Shown one piece after another: positions 36,470 to 48,500 of a stretch of 64,000 nucleotides of DNA. Under the pieces are notes generated by a model. It was not told the origin of the DNA, searched no databases, and saw only the letters and a list, made by a program, of their open reading frames with translations. Both the position numbers and the translations under genes were made by a program. The stretch is from Serinus canaria (taxonomy: Eukaryota > Chordata > Aves > Passeriformes > Fringillidae), in contig NC_066313.1 in assembly GCF_022539315.1 (NCBI RefSeq), positions 65,475,934-65,539,933 on the forward strand, given 5' to 3'. Position 1 is the stretch's first letter, and each line of letters starts with the position of its first letter.

Positions 36470-37360
36470 TCACTTTGTCGAAAAAGCGCTCGAAACGGAG
36501 TGCGGGTCTCTCATGCCTCCCGTAGCTGAGGAAAAGGCTCCTAACTTCGTCCCCAGACAGGACAACGCTGCAAAGCGTGGAGCCGCTTCGCCGGGATCAC
36601 GGCGCTGCCTGTGGTTGCCCGGGGAAGCCCCATCGGTGCGGAGGAGAGGGAGGCGGCCCGGGCTCCCGAGGCTCCCGCGGCCCCGCCGGAGGGAGGGAGG
36701 CGGCGGCGCGCTGGGCAGTCCCGGCCGGGCGGGACGGCAGGTGGCGGGGGCCGGGGCGGCGAGGCCGGCCCTGAAAGGTGCGATTGTCCCCAGCTATTCC
36801 TGGTATGCGCCGGGGCGGGAGCCGCCGGGGGCGGCCTCCACCGGCCGGGAGAGCGAGGGGCGCCGCGTCCCGGCGGGAGGGAGCCGCCAGGGCCGCGGGG
36901 GCGCGGCCCCTCCCGGGCGTCCGGCTGCCCCGGGGGTCCCGGCTCTGCCACAGGGCCCGCGGCGCTTCGAATTCCTGCGGCCGCGAAGCGCCAGCGAGCT
37001 CCCGGGAGGGGGAGTTCCGCGAGGAGGAGGCGGAGGGGGAGGAGACGGCGCTGGCAGCGTTAAAAGGAGGCAGCTGAATGACAGCGGCTGCCGCCGCGCC
37101 CCCGCCCCGCCGAGCACCGGCCGCCCACCGCTTGCTGCTGACCATGGACGGGAGAGAGGACGCGGAGTACGACTGCCAGGCGGCGTTCGCCGAAGCCCGG
37201 CGGTGGCTGGAGGTGAGGCGTCTCTCGGTGCTGCTGGGCGCCAGCCCCTCATTACCGCGGTCCCTGCCCGGGGCCGGGGTCCCGCTGCAGCCCCCGCGCG
37301 GCGGAGCGCGCAGCGCGCTCCCGCGGGGCTGTCCCACCGGCCGGCAGCAGCTCCTGGGAC
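36470..37360 (+). promoter_or_regulatory. LMO7: LMO7 CpG-island promoter
   Basis: Dense CpG and very high GC for about 0.9 kb around the first LMO7 exon. GC boxes are visible (GGGGCGGG at 36812-36819, GGGCGGG at 36727-36733). A TATA-like TTAAAAGG sits at 37060-37067, 77 bases before the chosen ATG, which would put a start site near 37090-37100. A G-run cluster at 36727-36756 could form a quadruplex. The start site itself is inferred. Confidence 0.85.
37144..37212 (+). CDS. LMO7: LIM domain only 7, first coding exon
   Basis: LMO7 is a large adherens-junction and actin-associated protein with a calponin-homology domain, a PDZ domain and a C-terminal LIM domain. This exon gives only the N terminus, MDGREDAEYDCQAAFAEA then RRWLE, ending at a GTGAGG donor. 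The AAFAEARRWLE helix just before the calponin-homology domain is shared by LMO7 and its paralogue LIMCH1; position next to UCHL3 on the same strand, as in other vertebrates, decides for LMO7. I chose the ATG at 37144 because it has a perfect Kozak context (ACCATGG). An in-frame ATG at 37078 would add 22 residues but has T at -3. The next exon lies beyond the window. Confidence 0.85.
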
Positions 37361-39479
37361 ACGGCCCCAAACCTGGATTCTTTGTGGGCAGCTGCGGATT
37401 GCTATTTTTAGAAAGTATCGTGGCAACTTGCAGAAATCTGTGCAGTATCGCCACCGCCCCCTCCTCGCAATCCAAATTAAAGGCTGGCTTGGTTGCCCTC
37501 CTGTCGTTAAGGCTTATAATTTCTTGCCATCTTGTAAATTACTTCTGTAGCGCTTGCTCCGAGACAGTCTGAATTAAAGACACTCCTTCCTGTCTCGAAA
37601 GAGTTCAGGACAGAGAGTAACCTGAAATTAACACTCATTTTCTTCTCTCCTATTTTTAAACATGATTGTCTGACTGCACACAGCGCTTGACGTAAATATC
37701 CGTGTTTCTGTATGATTACCCCGAGTCACGCCGGTGCGGTACGTGCTAAAGCGTGGGGAGAGAGGTTGTTCCTGGATGTACCTGAGTATGACCAGGGCAG
37801 CATCGGCTGGACGAGAGAGGCTGATGGCTTGGAAGCTGAGAAATGTTAGGAATACTGAACAGCCTCCCTCAGAGTCGTGGTGTGCTTTTAAAGAGAGTGC
37901 TGGTTTAGATGTATTTTAACTTATTTCTTTGTCCTTAGCCACTTAAGATGAAACTTAGTGTTGTCAGAACAACTATCGCAGTAACTTTGGAAGGAGGAAA
38001 TATTCAAAAAAAGACGTTTGTTACTTTTTACCCCTCTTCTTTACAAGCTTGTCAAGACCTGAGTTCAGGTTTCTTTGTTTCCTCTGTAAAACAATGACAT
38101 CTAGTGCTTAAGAGAATGAGAATGTTGAACTGAGCGCACCAAAGGCAAGGGTATCGTAAATGACCTCCACAAGTGTCAGTTTTGTGTCCTCTGTGAATGT
38201 AGGTAATTACAGCAGTCCTGGCTTCCCCATGTGTCAATTTTGCAAAAGCTAGCTGTGAGTTTGAGTAATTAAAGCATTCCTCTCTCAGGTGTACCTTTCT
38301 TGCATTGCTTTCTTTAAATTGGCAAAGTTTACTTTAAAAAGCTTCATTAAGGTGATGTAATGTTGACTTTGAAAATCCTATTTTAAGGTGCTGGGGATTT
38401 GTTTTAATTATTACTAGATTTCATATGATACTGGCTTGTTGTACCATTCCTACTGAAGTTTTGTGTCTTTGCCTGCCAGCAGCATGTGGGACCTCTAGCA
38501 AAGTAATGTATGTAGTGAGCACTGTTTGTGTAGGGGGAAAAAACATATGCTCAGCTTCCCCTTTGCCCAGTCTAATTTGTGTGGCTATCCTTTGATATGT
38601 GAAAGCTGTTCTTATTTTAAAGTAACTTTTAAACTTACCCCTTGGAGAAACATTTTACTGTAAAGAGAGCAACTTGCAAACTGTAAGGTATTGATAAACA
38701 GGATGCTAGGAATTCCATAATGTTAAAGGAAGATGTAAATATTTATTTCCCTATGAAATGAGGTTTGTGTTTCCGAAGAATTGTTGTGTTTCTCTGCTCT
38801 TCACATCCAGATGGATTTAAAAGCCAAGACTAACCATTTCCGTTGTTGTATGGAAGAGTAATGATATTTTTAGGGTAATGAGGCATGTCCCAAGGTTTTG
38901 TGAGTCTTTGTAAAACAAAGTAGTGTGTACATGACAGTGAAACTTGGTGAGTCCTAATGATTAAACAATTTGTTTTGAAGATGAGGCAGATTTTCAAATA
39001 TTTATGATCTTGAACTTCTGATGTTTTGGTAAGGTTTTGTGTACCAGCTTCTCCCTAACATTAGAGGAGATGAAAGCATACAGACACTAGCTACTATGTA
39101 TTTAAGGGAACAAGCCAAAATATCTTTGTAAACTGTTACTCTTTCCCTTTGCTAATGAAAGCTTTGTTAACATATTTCTGTATTTCAATGGAGAATTTTA
39201 TGGACTCTGATACTTAAAAAAAAAAACCCTCCAACCTTGAAGCTGAGGGCTTTTTAGTAACAGGAATGAGCAGCTGTATTTGTCAGATCCCAAGAGAAGT
39301 AAAAAAAAAAAAACCCAAAACCATGAAAAAATATTACCCTGTATTTTTTTAAAGTTTTTGTGAGAGAAAACTGTGTCCTGGTCAGGTTTCTTTTCTGCCT
39401 GTTCCCAGCTGAATTCTCCATGCTGTAGGGCAGCCACTGGCTCATGGGACCTCAAGTATTTGTTCCTAGTTCTTATGCT

Positions 39480-39600
39480 ACCAAAAAACCCCCAAAAAAA
39501 CCAAACCAACAAAAAACCCCCCAAAACTAAATAAACCCCAAGCCCCCTCCACCCTGCACCCTCAACCTCCAAACAACCCAAACCAAAAAAGCACAAGAGC
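39480..39600. repeat. A/C-rich low-complexity tract
   Basis: A and C make up nearly all of this stretch on the + strand, with repeated AACCC, CCAAA and ACCAAA steps. It is the same kind as the tract near 2335. Confidence 0.65.
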
Positions 39601-40110
39601 TTGACTAAGAATAATAACAACAAAAATTTGTATCTGATATCTGGTGTTACTTAAAGAAAGACTTTGTTCTTTAATTCAGGTTCATGTTGAGACATATTTT
39701 ATGATAATGCAGACAAGGAATGTCTGAAGTCTTCACAGTGCAAAGACCTCTTAAAGTGTGGTCCCCAACCTCTTGTGTTTCATGTGTTGGGAGCTGGGAG
39801 GGGATATTGCTTGTTACAAGAGTTGTAGTCACTGGGAGAGCTGCATGTTGAGGATGTCTACTTCTTTGGGGGAAGGAATGGTCATTTCCTGTGCAAAACT
39901 CAAGCTCCTCTCAGGTGTCCTTTCCAAAGAAGTCAGCACTGTTTAGTGGTGTTGGCTTCTTGCATCTGAGACTTTTGGCACTTTGTGAGCTCTGCCTGGA
40001 GCAAGTGGTGCTGATCAAACTCACCCAGCCTTCACTTGGTGCCTAAGCTGGGCAGATGGTGCATGCTGAGAATAAAACATTGGAATACCATGACTTGGCA
40101 GTAGTTTCTC

Positions 40111-40475
40111 AAAGAAGCAAAGACCAAGGGGAGACCTCATCACAGTCTCCAACTTCCTCATGAGGGGAAACGGAGGGCAGTCACTGATTTCTCTCTAGTG
40201 ACTAGTGATGGGACCCCAGAGAATAGCATGAAGTTGTGTCAGGAAGGTTTAGGCTGGATATCCGGAAAAAGCTTTTCACCCAAAGGTGGCTGGACACTGG
40301 AACAGGCTCCCCAGGGAAGTAGTCACAGCACCAAGCTTGGCAGAGTTCAAGAAATGTTGGGACCATACTCTCAGGCACATAGTGTGACTCTTGAAGCTGT
40401 CCTGTTGCTGTCAGGAGTTGGACTTAATCCTTGTGGGTCCCTTCCAGCTCAGGATTTTCTCTCATTCTATGAAAG
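40111..40475 (+). mobile_element. CR1 LINE 3' fragment
   Basis: CR1 landmarks in + orientation: AAGGGGAGACCTCATCACAG, GGAAGGTTTAGGCTGGATAT, GGACACTGGAACAGGCTCCC, AGGGAAGTAGTCACAG, GTCAGGAGTTGGACTTAATC and GTCCCTTCCAGCTCAGGATT, ending at ATTCTATGAAAG. It is 5'-truncated with no intact ORF. It is opposite in orientation to the copy at 35.6 kb. Confidence 0.92.
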
Positions 40476-43400
40476 GTAGAGCTTGTTTGCCAAAGCTAGA
40501 AATAGCTGGGTTAAATTGTTTTACTGTGTTCTGTTCCATATTATAACTTCAGCAAGCCAAAAGCTGTTCCTCCAAACCAAAGCATTCTTCCCCCAGCTAT
40601 TAAATATCCCAGACTGCCGAGTCTGTTTTCCTGCTTCAAGATGTGGGAGGGCAGTCTGCCTCTCCCTTTCTGCAATCCACCACCAAGTTCACCCTTGTGA
40701 ATGAAGGGGAGACACAGCGCCTCTCCCCCAACACATGCTTCACTGTTTTAGGAGTGATGCCCCTTGAAGAGTTTGAGAGGAAAGAAGTCTATGCTGTTTT
40801 CTTGTAAAATGTCTCAGCTTCTGATTCTACTTCTGTGTTTTAAACAAATTCTGATATTCTGGTAAATGTCTATGGTTTGAAATTGTTTGCTAAATCAACT
40901 TGAAACCTGACCCACAAAGTCTGTAAATCTTTAGTTAAAGTGCCTTGAGGCAAATAATGCCTGAATTTTTTTCCCCCTGAAGTAGTCAAATGTACAGATC
41001 CAGTCTGTGGAGGGTGGCCAGCGAGCGTGTGCCTGAATGAATTGTTGGAGTGAAGCAGCAAAGCTGTAGGAAAGCATGTGGAGCAACTTCAACGAATCCA
41101 CTGAAGTGAAAAATGGGTGTTCAGCCAAGTAACTATTAATATTGCAAATTTTTACAGCTCTTCTTGTGAGCTGAATTTCTTTCTCTAATAACTTCTATGG
41201 AGTTGTAAGTCAGTTATTCTGAGAAGTACTAATCTCATCAGAGTGTGCTGAGAGTGTCAGGACCCTGAAATCCTGGAATTGTTCCTCACTCAGGGACACT
41301 GCAGGAGAAGTTCTTCCTGTTGCTAAGACTACCCAGTGATGACGGAGAGAGCTGTTTCACCATGAAGATTTTTATAGCAAGATAAGGTTTTTATCAGTTT
41401 TAATAGGCAGTGTTAGCAGAAGGAAGCCCAGCATCTGGATGGCAACTAAAGCCACTCCTCTCTGTCATTAAATAGATAGTGAAATGGCTTAATTATTTAT
41501 TTTGAATGCTGGTGTGTATTGACAGCTGCATGCAGTATTGCATTACAGTGGATGTTGGAAATTATTTAGGGCCTTTTTTTCCCTTCTTTTTTCCAGGAGA
41601 AAACAAATTTATATATATGTGTGTGCACCCCCTGCCCCCTTCTCAAACCTACTCAGAAGATTGAAAAAGCAGATTTGCAAAGTAACTTGGTAGAAGAGTC
41701 TGGTTGAGGATAAAACTTTAGAATCAGGACAACTTATTGAAATCTTTTGGTTTGGACCAACAGTACAGCAATCAAATTCAGGGAATGGTCTCTGACATGT
41801 GGTCACCAAATGTTTCTTTTTTTCAAAGCTGTTTGGAGTTTGCATTTCTCCTGTATATTTTTATGGCTTCTGCAAATGCAGCTAGAAGTCTAACAGTGAT
41901 GTTTTCCCTGTATTTGCATAGAGATCTTACCTCAGTGATTATTTTATTTTGTTTCTCCCCCAAGCATGAATCTAATGCATACAGTCTGGTATGGGAAGAA
42001 TAACTGGGGAGATAGAAGACTAATTTCCCTGTTCAAATCCTCTTCTTGTAGATACCTTGTTTAAGTTGAATTAATCAGGATGAAAAAAAAATGTTTTTCT
42101 TGGTTCTGGATCATGTACTCCTGGATAGTCTGTAGAGAACCAGTCAGTATCCTGAATAGCGCTAGAATAAAAGATGTGTGAATGAGAAGGCAAAATCTGT
42201 ATATTCTGTTCCCTAAACCATGTTTAATACAGGGTAATTCTGTCAAGTCATAAAACCTGGGTGGACTGGTTTCTGGAGAACCTTTTACAGCACAGCTGCC
42301 AAACGTCCTGGCTCACGTTTACATAAGGGGTGTATTTAACCCTGCTTTAGGTGGATGCATCAATATTTTATTACTGTGTGTATATTCTTGGCAATGAGTA
42401 TTTAGTGGAATAAATATAAGTGTATCTAGTTGATGTATAAATAATAATTGATGTACAAATGTACATGTTGTGAAGTAAATACTGTGGGAATTTTAATCCT
42501 GGAAATAATATTCTCTCAATTGCCTGCAGACTATGAAAGTGCTGTGGTAAAATGCCATATAATAGGGCTAGCAACAATGTGTTAGAGAGAGAGGGTGGCA
42601 GTAATGCCCTTTGATCTGGCTGAACGCTTTTTCCTCCGTTTCTTTGTCCTCTTGCTTCCAGATCTCAGGAAAGGTGTCTGTAATATGTTTGAGAGACAAA
42701 TGGGACTAATTTTTGCTTGAGAGTAAAATCTATTTCCTGCTTTCTGCAAGGTGGGTTTATATATTTTCAAGTCTATATTTGGAAATTCTCAGGAATAATC
42801 AAAAGTCTGTCTTCACATAGTCTTGTGCGATGGGCATGCATAGCTTTGAGCTGAGTTCACAATGTAGTTTCCTTTATGAAGTTTCTCTTTGTAGTTTTGA
42901 GCATTGTATTAAAATTTTGCATGAAAGCAGCATCTGCAGGCACTTTGAGAAAGAATTAACTTTTTGACTGTAGAAGTGGGTATTTCTTCTATACTGAGGA
43001 AATGCATTGCAGCTTAAGGGGAACTGCAGACAGTTCTGACCAGGCTTTTGTTTTCCTCCTGTCTGTATTTTGTGGTTAGCAACTAGAGTTAGTTGAGGCA
43101 TTACTTTTGTTGTTTTTTCTCCTGTCCTTTTGTTTGTTTTTTGAACTGTGTCCTGATCCTTTCTGCAGTTTTGTGGGGTCAAGCATTTTTTTCTTTGCCC
43201 ATAGTTTAGGGAGAAGGTGAGATGGTAATGATTTCCATGTTTAGCATGCATTGCTCCCTCCTCCCCCATTACTATGGACTTACTTTTATCACCTTTTCTT
43301 TGTCAGGTGCTTTTTTGGTCTAAATTTTTAAGTTTATAATGAGCACTTGTGCGTATTATGTTAGATGGTGACCTTGCTGAGCTTTGGAAAACACTTTGGT

Positions 43401-45534
43401 TTTATTGTGTTGTAAGAACCAGATACATTCCAGCTGTTTCTTGTACCTACCACTCCTCCACTTTAAAGTTCCTTTATCCACTCCTGCAGGACATTTTTTA
43501 GAAACAAAACAAACCCTGACCTTTTCTGCTTAACCAGACTAATATAACTCTTAACTATCATTTTCTAAACAGACTTTCCAGCTACAGCAGTTTAATGAAA
43601 AACAGCATGTGCTCTCAGACACAGTGTACTAGAAATGCTTCTGCTGGTCTAAGGTGTGCTTGACACACCTCACTTCTTATCCAAATTATATCTTGGGAGG
43701 AGTGTTTCGGTTTTGCTGTTTTTCACATTTCTGAATGCTGTCAATCCAAGTGAAAATCTAACTTTAAAGGAATGTAGTGAATAAGTTAATTTAAAATAGG
43801 TTCTGTTGCTCTGCATACCGTGAGCTTCTGCAAGGTGTTGTGAATTTAGTGTTTATTATTAGTGCGAATTTTTTACTTTTCTAATGAAAAGAAAGATGTA
43901 TGGATGTGACTCACAGCATGCTAGCTTCCAATTGGATACTTAGCTATAAAACTTTCATTTGTGTTATATTGAATAGAGAAACCTAATTTGAACAGTGTTT
44001 TCCATTCATGGTACAAAACATCTGGGATTATCTTGGAAGGGCATGAAGATTATAAAACTTGCTTTATATTTTTTTGCCAGTGTTGGCGCATGTTGTGCGA
44101 ATGTTGGCACATTTTTTTTGGTACCAGCTCATGTGAAAGTTCTCAGTTTTGTTTCTGGATGTGATTCAGCTTTCAGTTGTTACTATTAGAAAAGAACACA
44201 ATATACTAACTTTGGGAAATAGTTATTACTGTGTTGGCCAAAAAAGTCAAAATCCTTGTAATGTATCGCAGATTTAAAGGAGTTAGTGTGGCTGAGATCA
44301 GTTCAGCTAGCACAAACAGTGAAATCTGTTGTTTGGGCCAAGCTGTCCTCCTCCGGTAGATCCCACGACAATGTGGTTTTGTGTTAGTGCTGAGATGTTA
44401 TCCCAGCAGGGTGTCGTTGAAACTCCCGTGCTTGGCCTGTGCTTCTCCTGCCTCCTTTTGCTGTGTCAGTGGCGTTTGTCTGATGCTCTGGTGAGTTCGC
44501 TCAGGGGAAAATCAGAGTGTTTTGGTATTTGCTTGGCTCCTGAAAGGTAAGAAGGACACCAGTGCTCCAGCCAGGGAAGAGGCAGTGTTGATGGAGGTCG
44601 CCTTTTGGCAGCAGCTCACTGTTGGGCTGCAGCTGACTAGTGGGATGAAGAGAGGCAGACGCCTGAACTCAGACAAGCCATCTCTTTCCCTGGAGGTTTC
44701 TCAAGTCACCTGCTTCTGCCCATTGCTTGGCTCTCTTCCTTACATGACTCAGGAGCTGTTTGCTAGGTGCCCAGGGTCGAGGTATAAGCTAGACACCTGG
44801 ATTAGGGAGGCTGGCTTCTAGCCATAAATAACTTCTTCAGGATGAATTTCTTAAGGTTTATAAATACAGTTGGAGCTGTTTTAAATAGCAACTCTGCCAG
44901 GAGTTTGAGCCAAAGCATTTGATATGCTTATGCACTGACTTTCCTATGGAAGAAGCAGTCCTTGTGTCTCACTGAGGCTGTGTTGGTTGGGAGATGGTCC
45001 TTCAGAGGTATGGGGATATCTCGCTCAGAAGTTCTGCAGTCATCATCACCTGCCCTTCGCAGGGGCAATCTAATCCCAAACCCCATTTCTAGTGTTATTT
45101 GTAAATTCTTTCCTGGAATTGCTTTATTGACCCTGCTATTTGTTATTTGTTTATTACTTTTTCTTTCAGGAAGTAATTGAGAAGTCTAGCTTCTGGAGTT
45201 TGATCTGAGATTTTCTGTGTGGTCAAATGACCACGTCAGCTAATAAATCAAGATGTGGTAAAGAGCAGAAACAAGTGTGGGATGTTTTTCTTTTTACTTT
45301 AAGGAAGTGGATGAAAAACCAGCCAGTGCACCGTGGGGCTCCAACATGCCTTTTGTGCAGCTGGTGTCAGAATTTGGGGATGCTGGAAGAGGTGGATGGG
45401 TGCACTGTGCCAAGTTTTTCTGCCAGTTGTAACCACATAGCCTGGGTCAGTCATGGCAGTACTGTGCCATTTGCTGATGCCTCCAAAAACAAGTATCCTA
45501 TTTCTGTTAGATAGTATCTGTTTGGCATTGAAAG

Positions 45535-45597
45535 AAGCAGAATGTTAGGCTTGATGACCTTTAAAAATCTTTTCCAGCTCTAATGATTCTGTGAAGC
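45535..45597 (+). mobile_element. CR1 LINE 3' tail shard
   Basis: The stretch TAGGCTTGATGACCTTTAAA followed by TCTTTTCCAGCTCTAATGAT and TCTGTGA matches the last bases of CR1 elements. Only the 3' end remains. Confidence 0.75.
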
Positions 45598-48500
45598 CAG
45601 ATGCCAAAGTGGTTGTGGAGGAGGAAAAAATAAAGATCCAGGTTTGACACTAGAGCATTGGAGGAGTTTTGTAGCATTACCTGTTGCGCTGCCTTGAAAT
45701 GCTTCTTTGGAAACTGTTTAAGATTAGGTGAAGCAGGGGACAAAGGCATTGCTACATTTTTGCTCTAGGAAAAACCTTTGCTTCCTTGTGTCACCTTGCT
45801 GTTTGCCTAAACAGTGCCATTGGCACTTGATGCACCTGAAAATGTAATCCTAAATGAAACAGGGCCAGACATTTGGTTGCAGGTTCTTTTGCAAATATAA
45901 GGGGTGGTAAAAAATTGATGTTGACTGTCTTAACGAACTACAGGGGTCTCACCTTGGTGTATATGTGTGTATGGGGGGGGTGGTTTTGGTTTGTTGGTTG
46001 TTTTTTTAAATGCCAGGTGGGCATCTTCTTTGTGAGTTCTCAATGTTCAGTAAAAAGGCTGCTTGTAGTTGATCTTATTCAGACAGAATGGAAATAGAGT
46101 GAGGATGAAGGTGTGAGCTCCAGGTACAGATGGATATCTTTCACAGACATTTGCCTGATGCTGTGGAGGCAAAAAAAATCCCTGATATAATAAACATCAA
46201 CTTGATGATTATTCAAGAGGGTATTGCTTCACAGCTACAAGTCTTACATGTGGATGAAGTTTTCAAAGCCAAATCCTCATTAAAATGCACAGACTGGGTT
46301 GCTCACTAATGACCTAGCTTTCATGTGTCTGATAAAATCCCAAAGTTCTCTGTGACTTTGGGGTAGGTCTGGCAAAGTGATCTCAGACTCCAGGAAGGTC
46401 TGCATGTCAGGTGTCAGTGGAATAGGGCTGGGAGCTGTGCACTCTGAAGAAATGATAGAGAAGAGAGGCTTGGAAAGGGACGAGGAGAAATGTGCACCTG
46501 AAGTTATTTGTAAATAACTACTTTTTCCTTCATTGATTTCTAACCTTGTAAGTATTTAAATTGTGAAATTTCATAGAATGTGCCAACTTTTTCAACCTGT
46601 TGTTTTCGGGTTTTTTGCATTTGTTTTGCATTTAGCCATTTAAAAGATTGGGGGAATGCAGTCTCAGACTATTCTAAATTTCTGAATGTGTTACTACACT
46701 TATTTTAATTTTTTCACATATTTAAAAATTAGTATCTCATCTGCTTTACTTACCATTGAACACGGAAGCCTATTGTTATACCTGACTGAAAAATGCTTAC
46801 ATGTTCATGCTTACGGTTCCTTTTTTGTTTTCTTCCCTTTCTTACCTCCACAGCTAAGAATTCTAAAGTAGTTTGTTTTTTTTTTCTTTACTGAGGCAAC
46901 TAAAATCTTATGTCATTCCATTTTCCAGTGGAATCTTTGACCTTTCCTTGTGAAAACTCTCTTCCTTTGGAAATGATAGTAAAAACGCAAATGTTCTTTC
47001 CCTAAACATACTTAGATATACCATAGTTAAGGAAGATAACGCTGTTAAACCTTGGGTGATTCTCAGTGCAATGGTTAATTTTTTGTCAGAGCACAGGATA
47101 TTTACCATGCACATTTCAGCACCAGGGTTTGGTGTGTGCATGCAGGCAGGTCTCTTGCAAGACCCAAGCTGCCTGGTTGTGGCAGTGAAGCAGACAGCTG
47201 GAGCAGCGGCTCCTGGCAGCGTGGCAGATGTGGCCGGGAAGCTGGCAGCAGTTCTGTTCCCTGTGTCGAGTGCAGTGATGGCTTAGATGCGATCCAGCCG
47301 TGCACATTTCCAGTGGTGACTCATCTGATTATTTTCTCTTTCCTCTGTGATTAGCTGAGGAGGTAGGATACAGGAGGATGTCTCTCTGGAGGTGGAAGAC
47401 TTCTCTGTCATGCTACATTTCCGATATGGGGGAATGAGGAAAGGATATTGGTGTGTATTGGCTGTTTATAAAGGTATGCCAGCCTTCCTCACCCTCCTTT
47501 TATTTTGTGTTGCTTCCTTAGAGTGTTAAACCTAATCCAGCTGTGCTCTGGCTGTACCTTGGCCATGTCTTACCTTTATTTTTGCACTGTTCTGGAGTAT
47601 GGGAATCATACACAGTATGGAATCTTGTGCACACTTAGCTGAACGCACACTGCTCCTGGGGGCAGGATGTGGAGATGAAATCTGGATCTCCAGGTTCTTC
47701 TCATCTTAGCCTCAGAGTTTCTACACTCAGGTAAAGTGTATGTGTCTTTTTTTGGTTGGGTTTTTTTTTCCTGGAGGCAGGAAATATGTATTTCCATTTG
47801 GGCAGGGGCACTTTTCTGCAGACTGCTAGTGGAGGCAGATGTGAAGTGCACCGCTATTACCAATTTTTTAATCTACCAATGCATAAAATATTGTTAGGTT
47901 GCATGTAGTGGTACTAAGTTTTGACAGAGATGAAAATTGAGACTTCTACCTGCTTTGACTGTGTCGGCCTACCTGATGTAGGCTGGAAATTGGAAGCAGC
48001 ATGGCTGCTGTCACACAGAAGTCCTTGTGAGCCAGGATAGGTCTGGCAAGAATACCCACAGCATTATGCAATATAAATATCCTTTGAGATTAGATTGCTA
48101 TGCATTAATTGCAGCCAGACATAGCTCATTGTTCCTTCATCTAAGGAGCCTGGATCTTGCTCACTTTTTTTTATGTTTTGTGAGAGAAGATTTGAAGTAT
48201 GAAACTTGCTTCAGTGCTTTTATCTGTCAGGAAGACCTGTTTACCAAAGTACTAGTACATAGGTGCCTCAGCTATTGTAAAAATACAATGGCTCTTCATC
48301 CTTTCAAGAGCTTTATAGTCTTAGTTAGAGAATGCATCATCCTTATCATGAGAAGTGTCTGTTGGAAAAGCTGTTCTTGAGAAAGCTGCTTCAAACCCGT
48401 TCATGTGTAGAGATTTGTGGATTTCATATGCCCTTTCCTTTATTAGAAGTTAATGCCATATTATAAGAATTATAATCTCTGTGTAAATGTTAGTATTATA

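Larger units (their letters stand above)
31141..36470. other. UCHL3-LMO7 intergenic spacer
   Basis: About 5.3 kb between the UCHL3 poly(A) region and the LMO7 CpG island. It contains a 20-bp tandem duplication, a strong hairpin and an inverted CR1. No coding gene is recognisable; open frames here are short and unconserved in appearance. Confidence 0.75.

Noticed and set aside
36366..37572. Long open frames on both strands (up to 394 codons) over the CpG island
   Set aside because: Stops are rare in DNA this GC-rich, the frames overlap each other in all phases, and their proteins are Arg/Gly/Pro/Ala-rich noise. The only part kept is the short LMO7 exon with its Kozak ATG and splice donor.
37213..37572. 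Continuation of the LMO7 frame beyond 37212
   Set aside because: It reads through a good GTGAGG donor into sequence unrelated to the calponin-homology domain expected next, so it is intron.
42874..43269. 131-codon minus-strand frame in LMO7 intron 1
   Set aside because: No recognisable domain, no splice or promoter context, and the composition fits chance.
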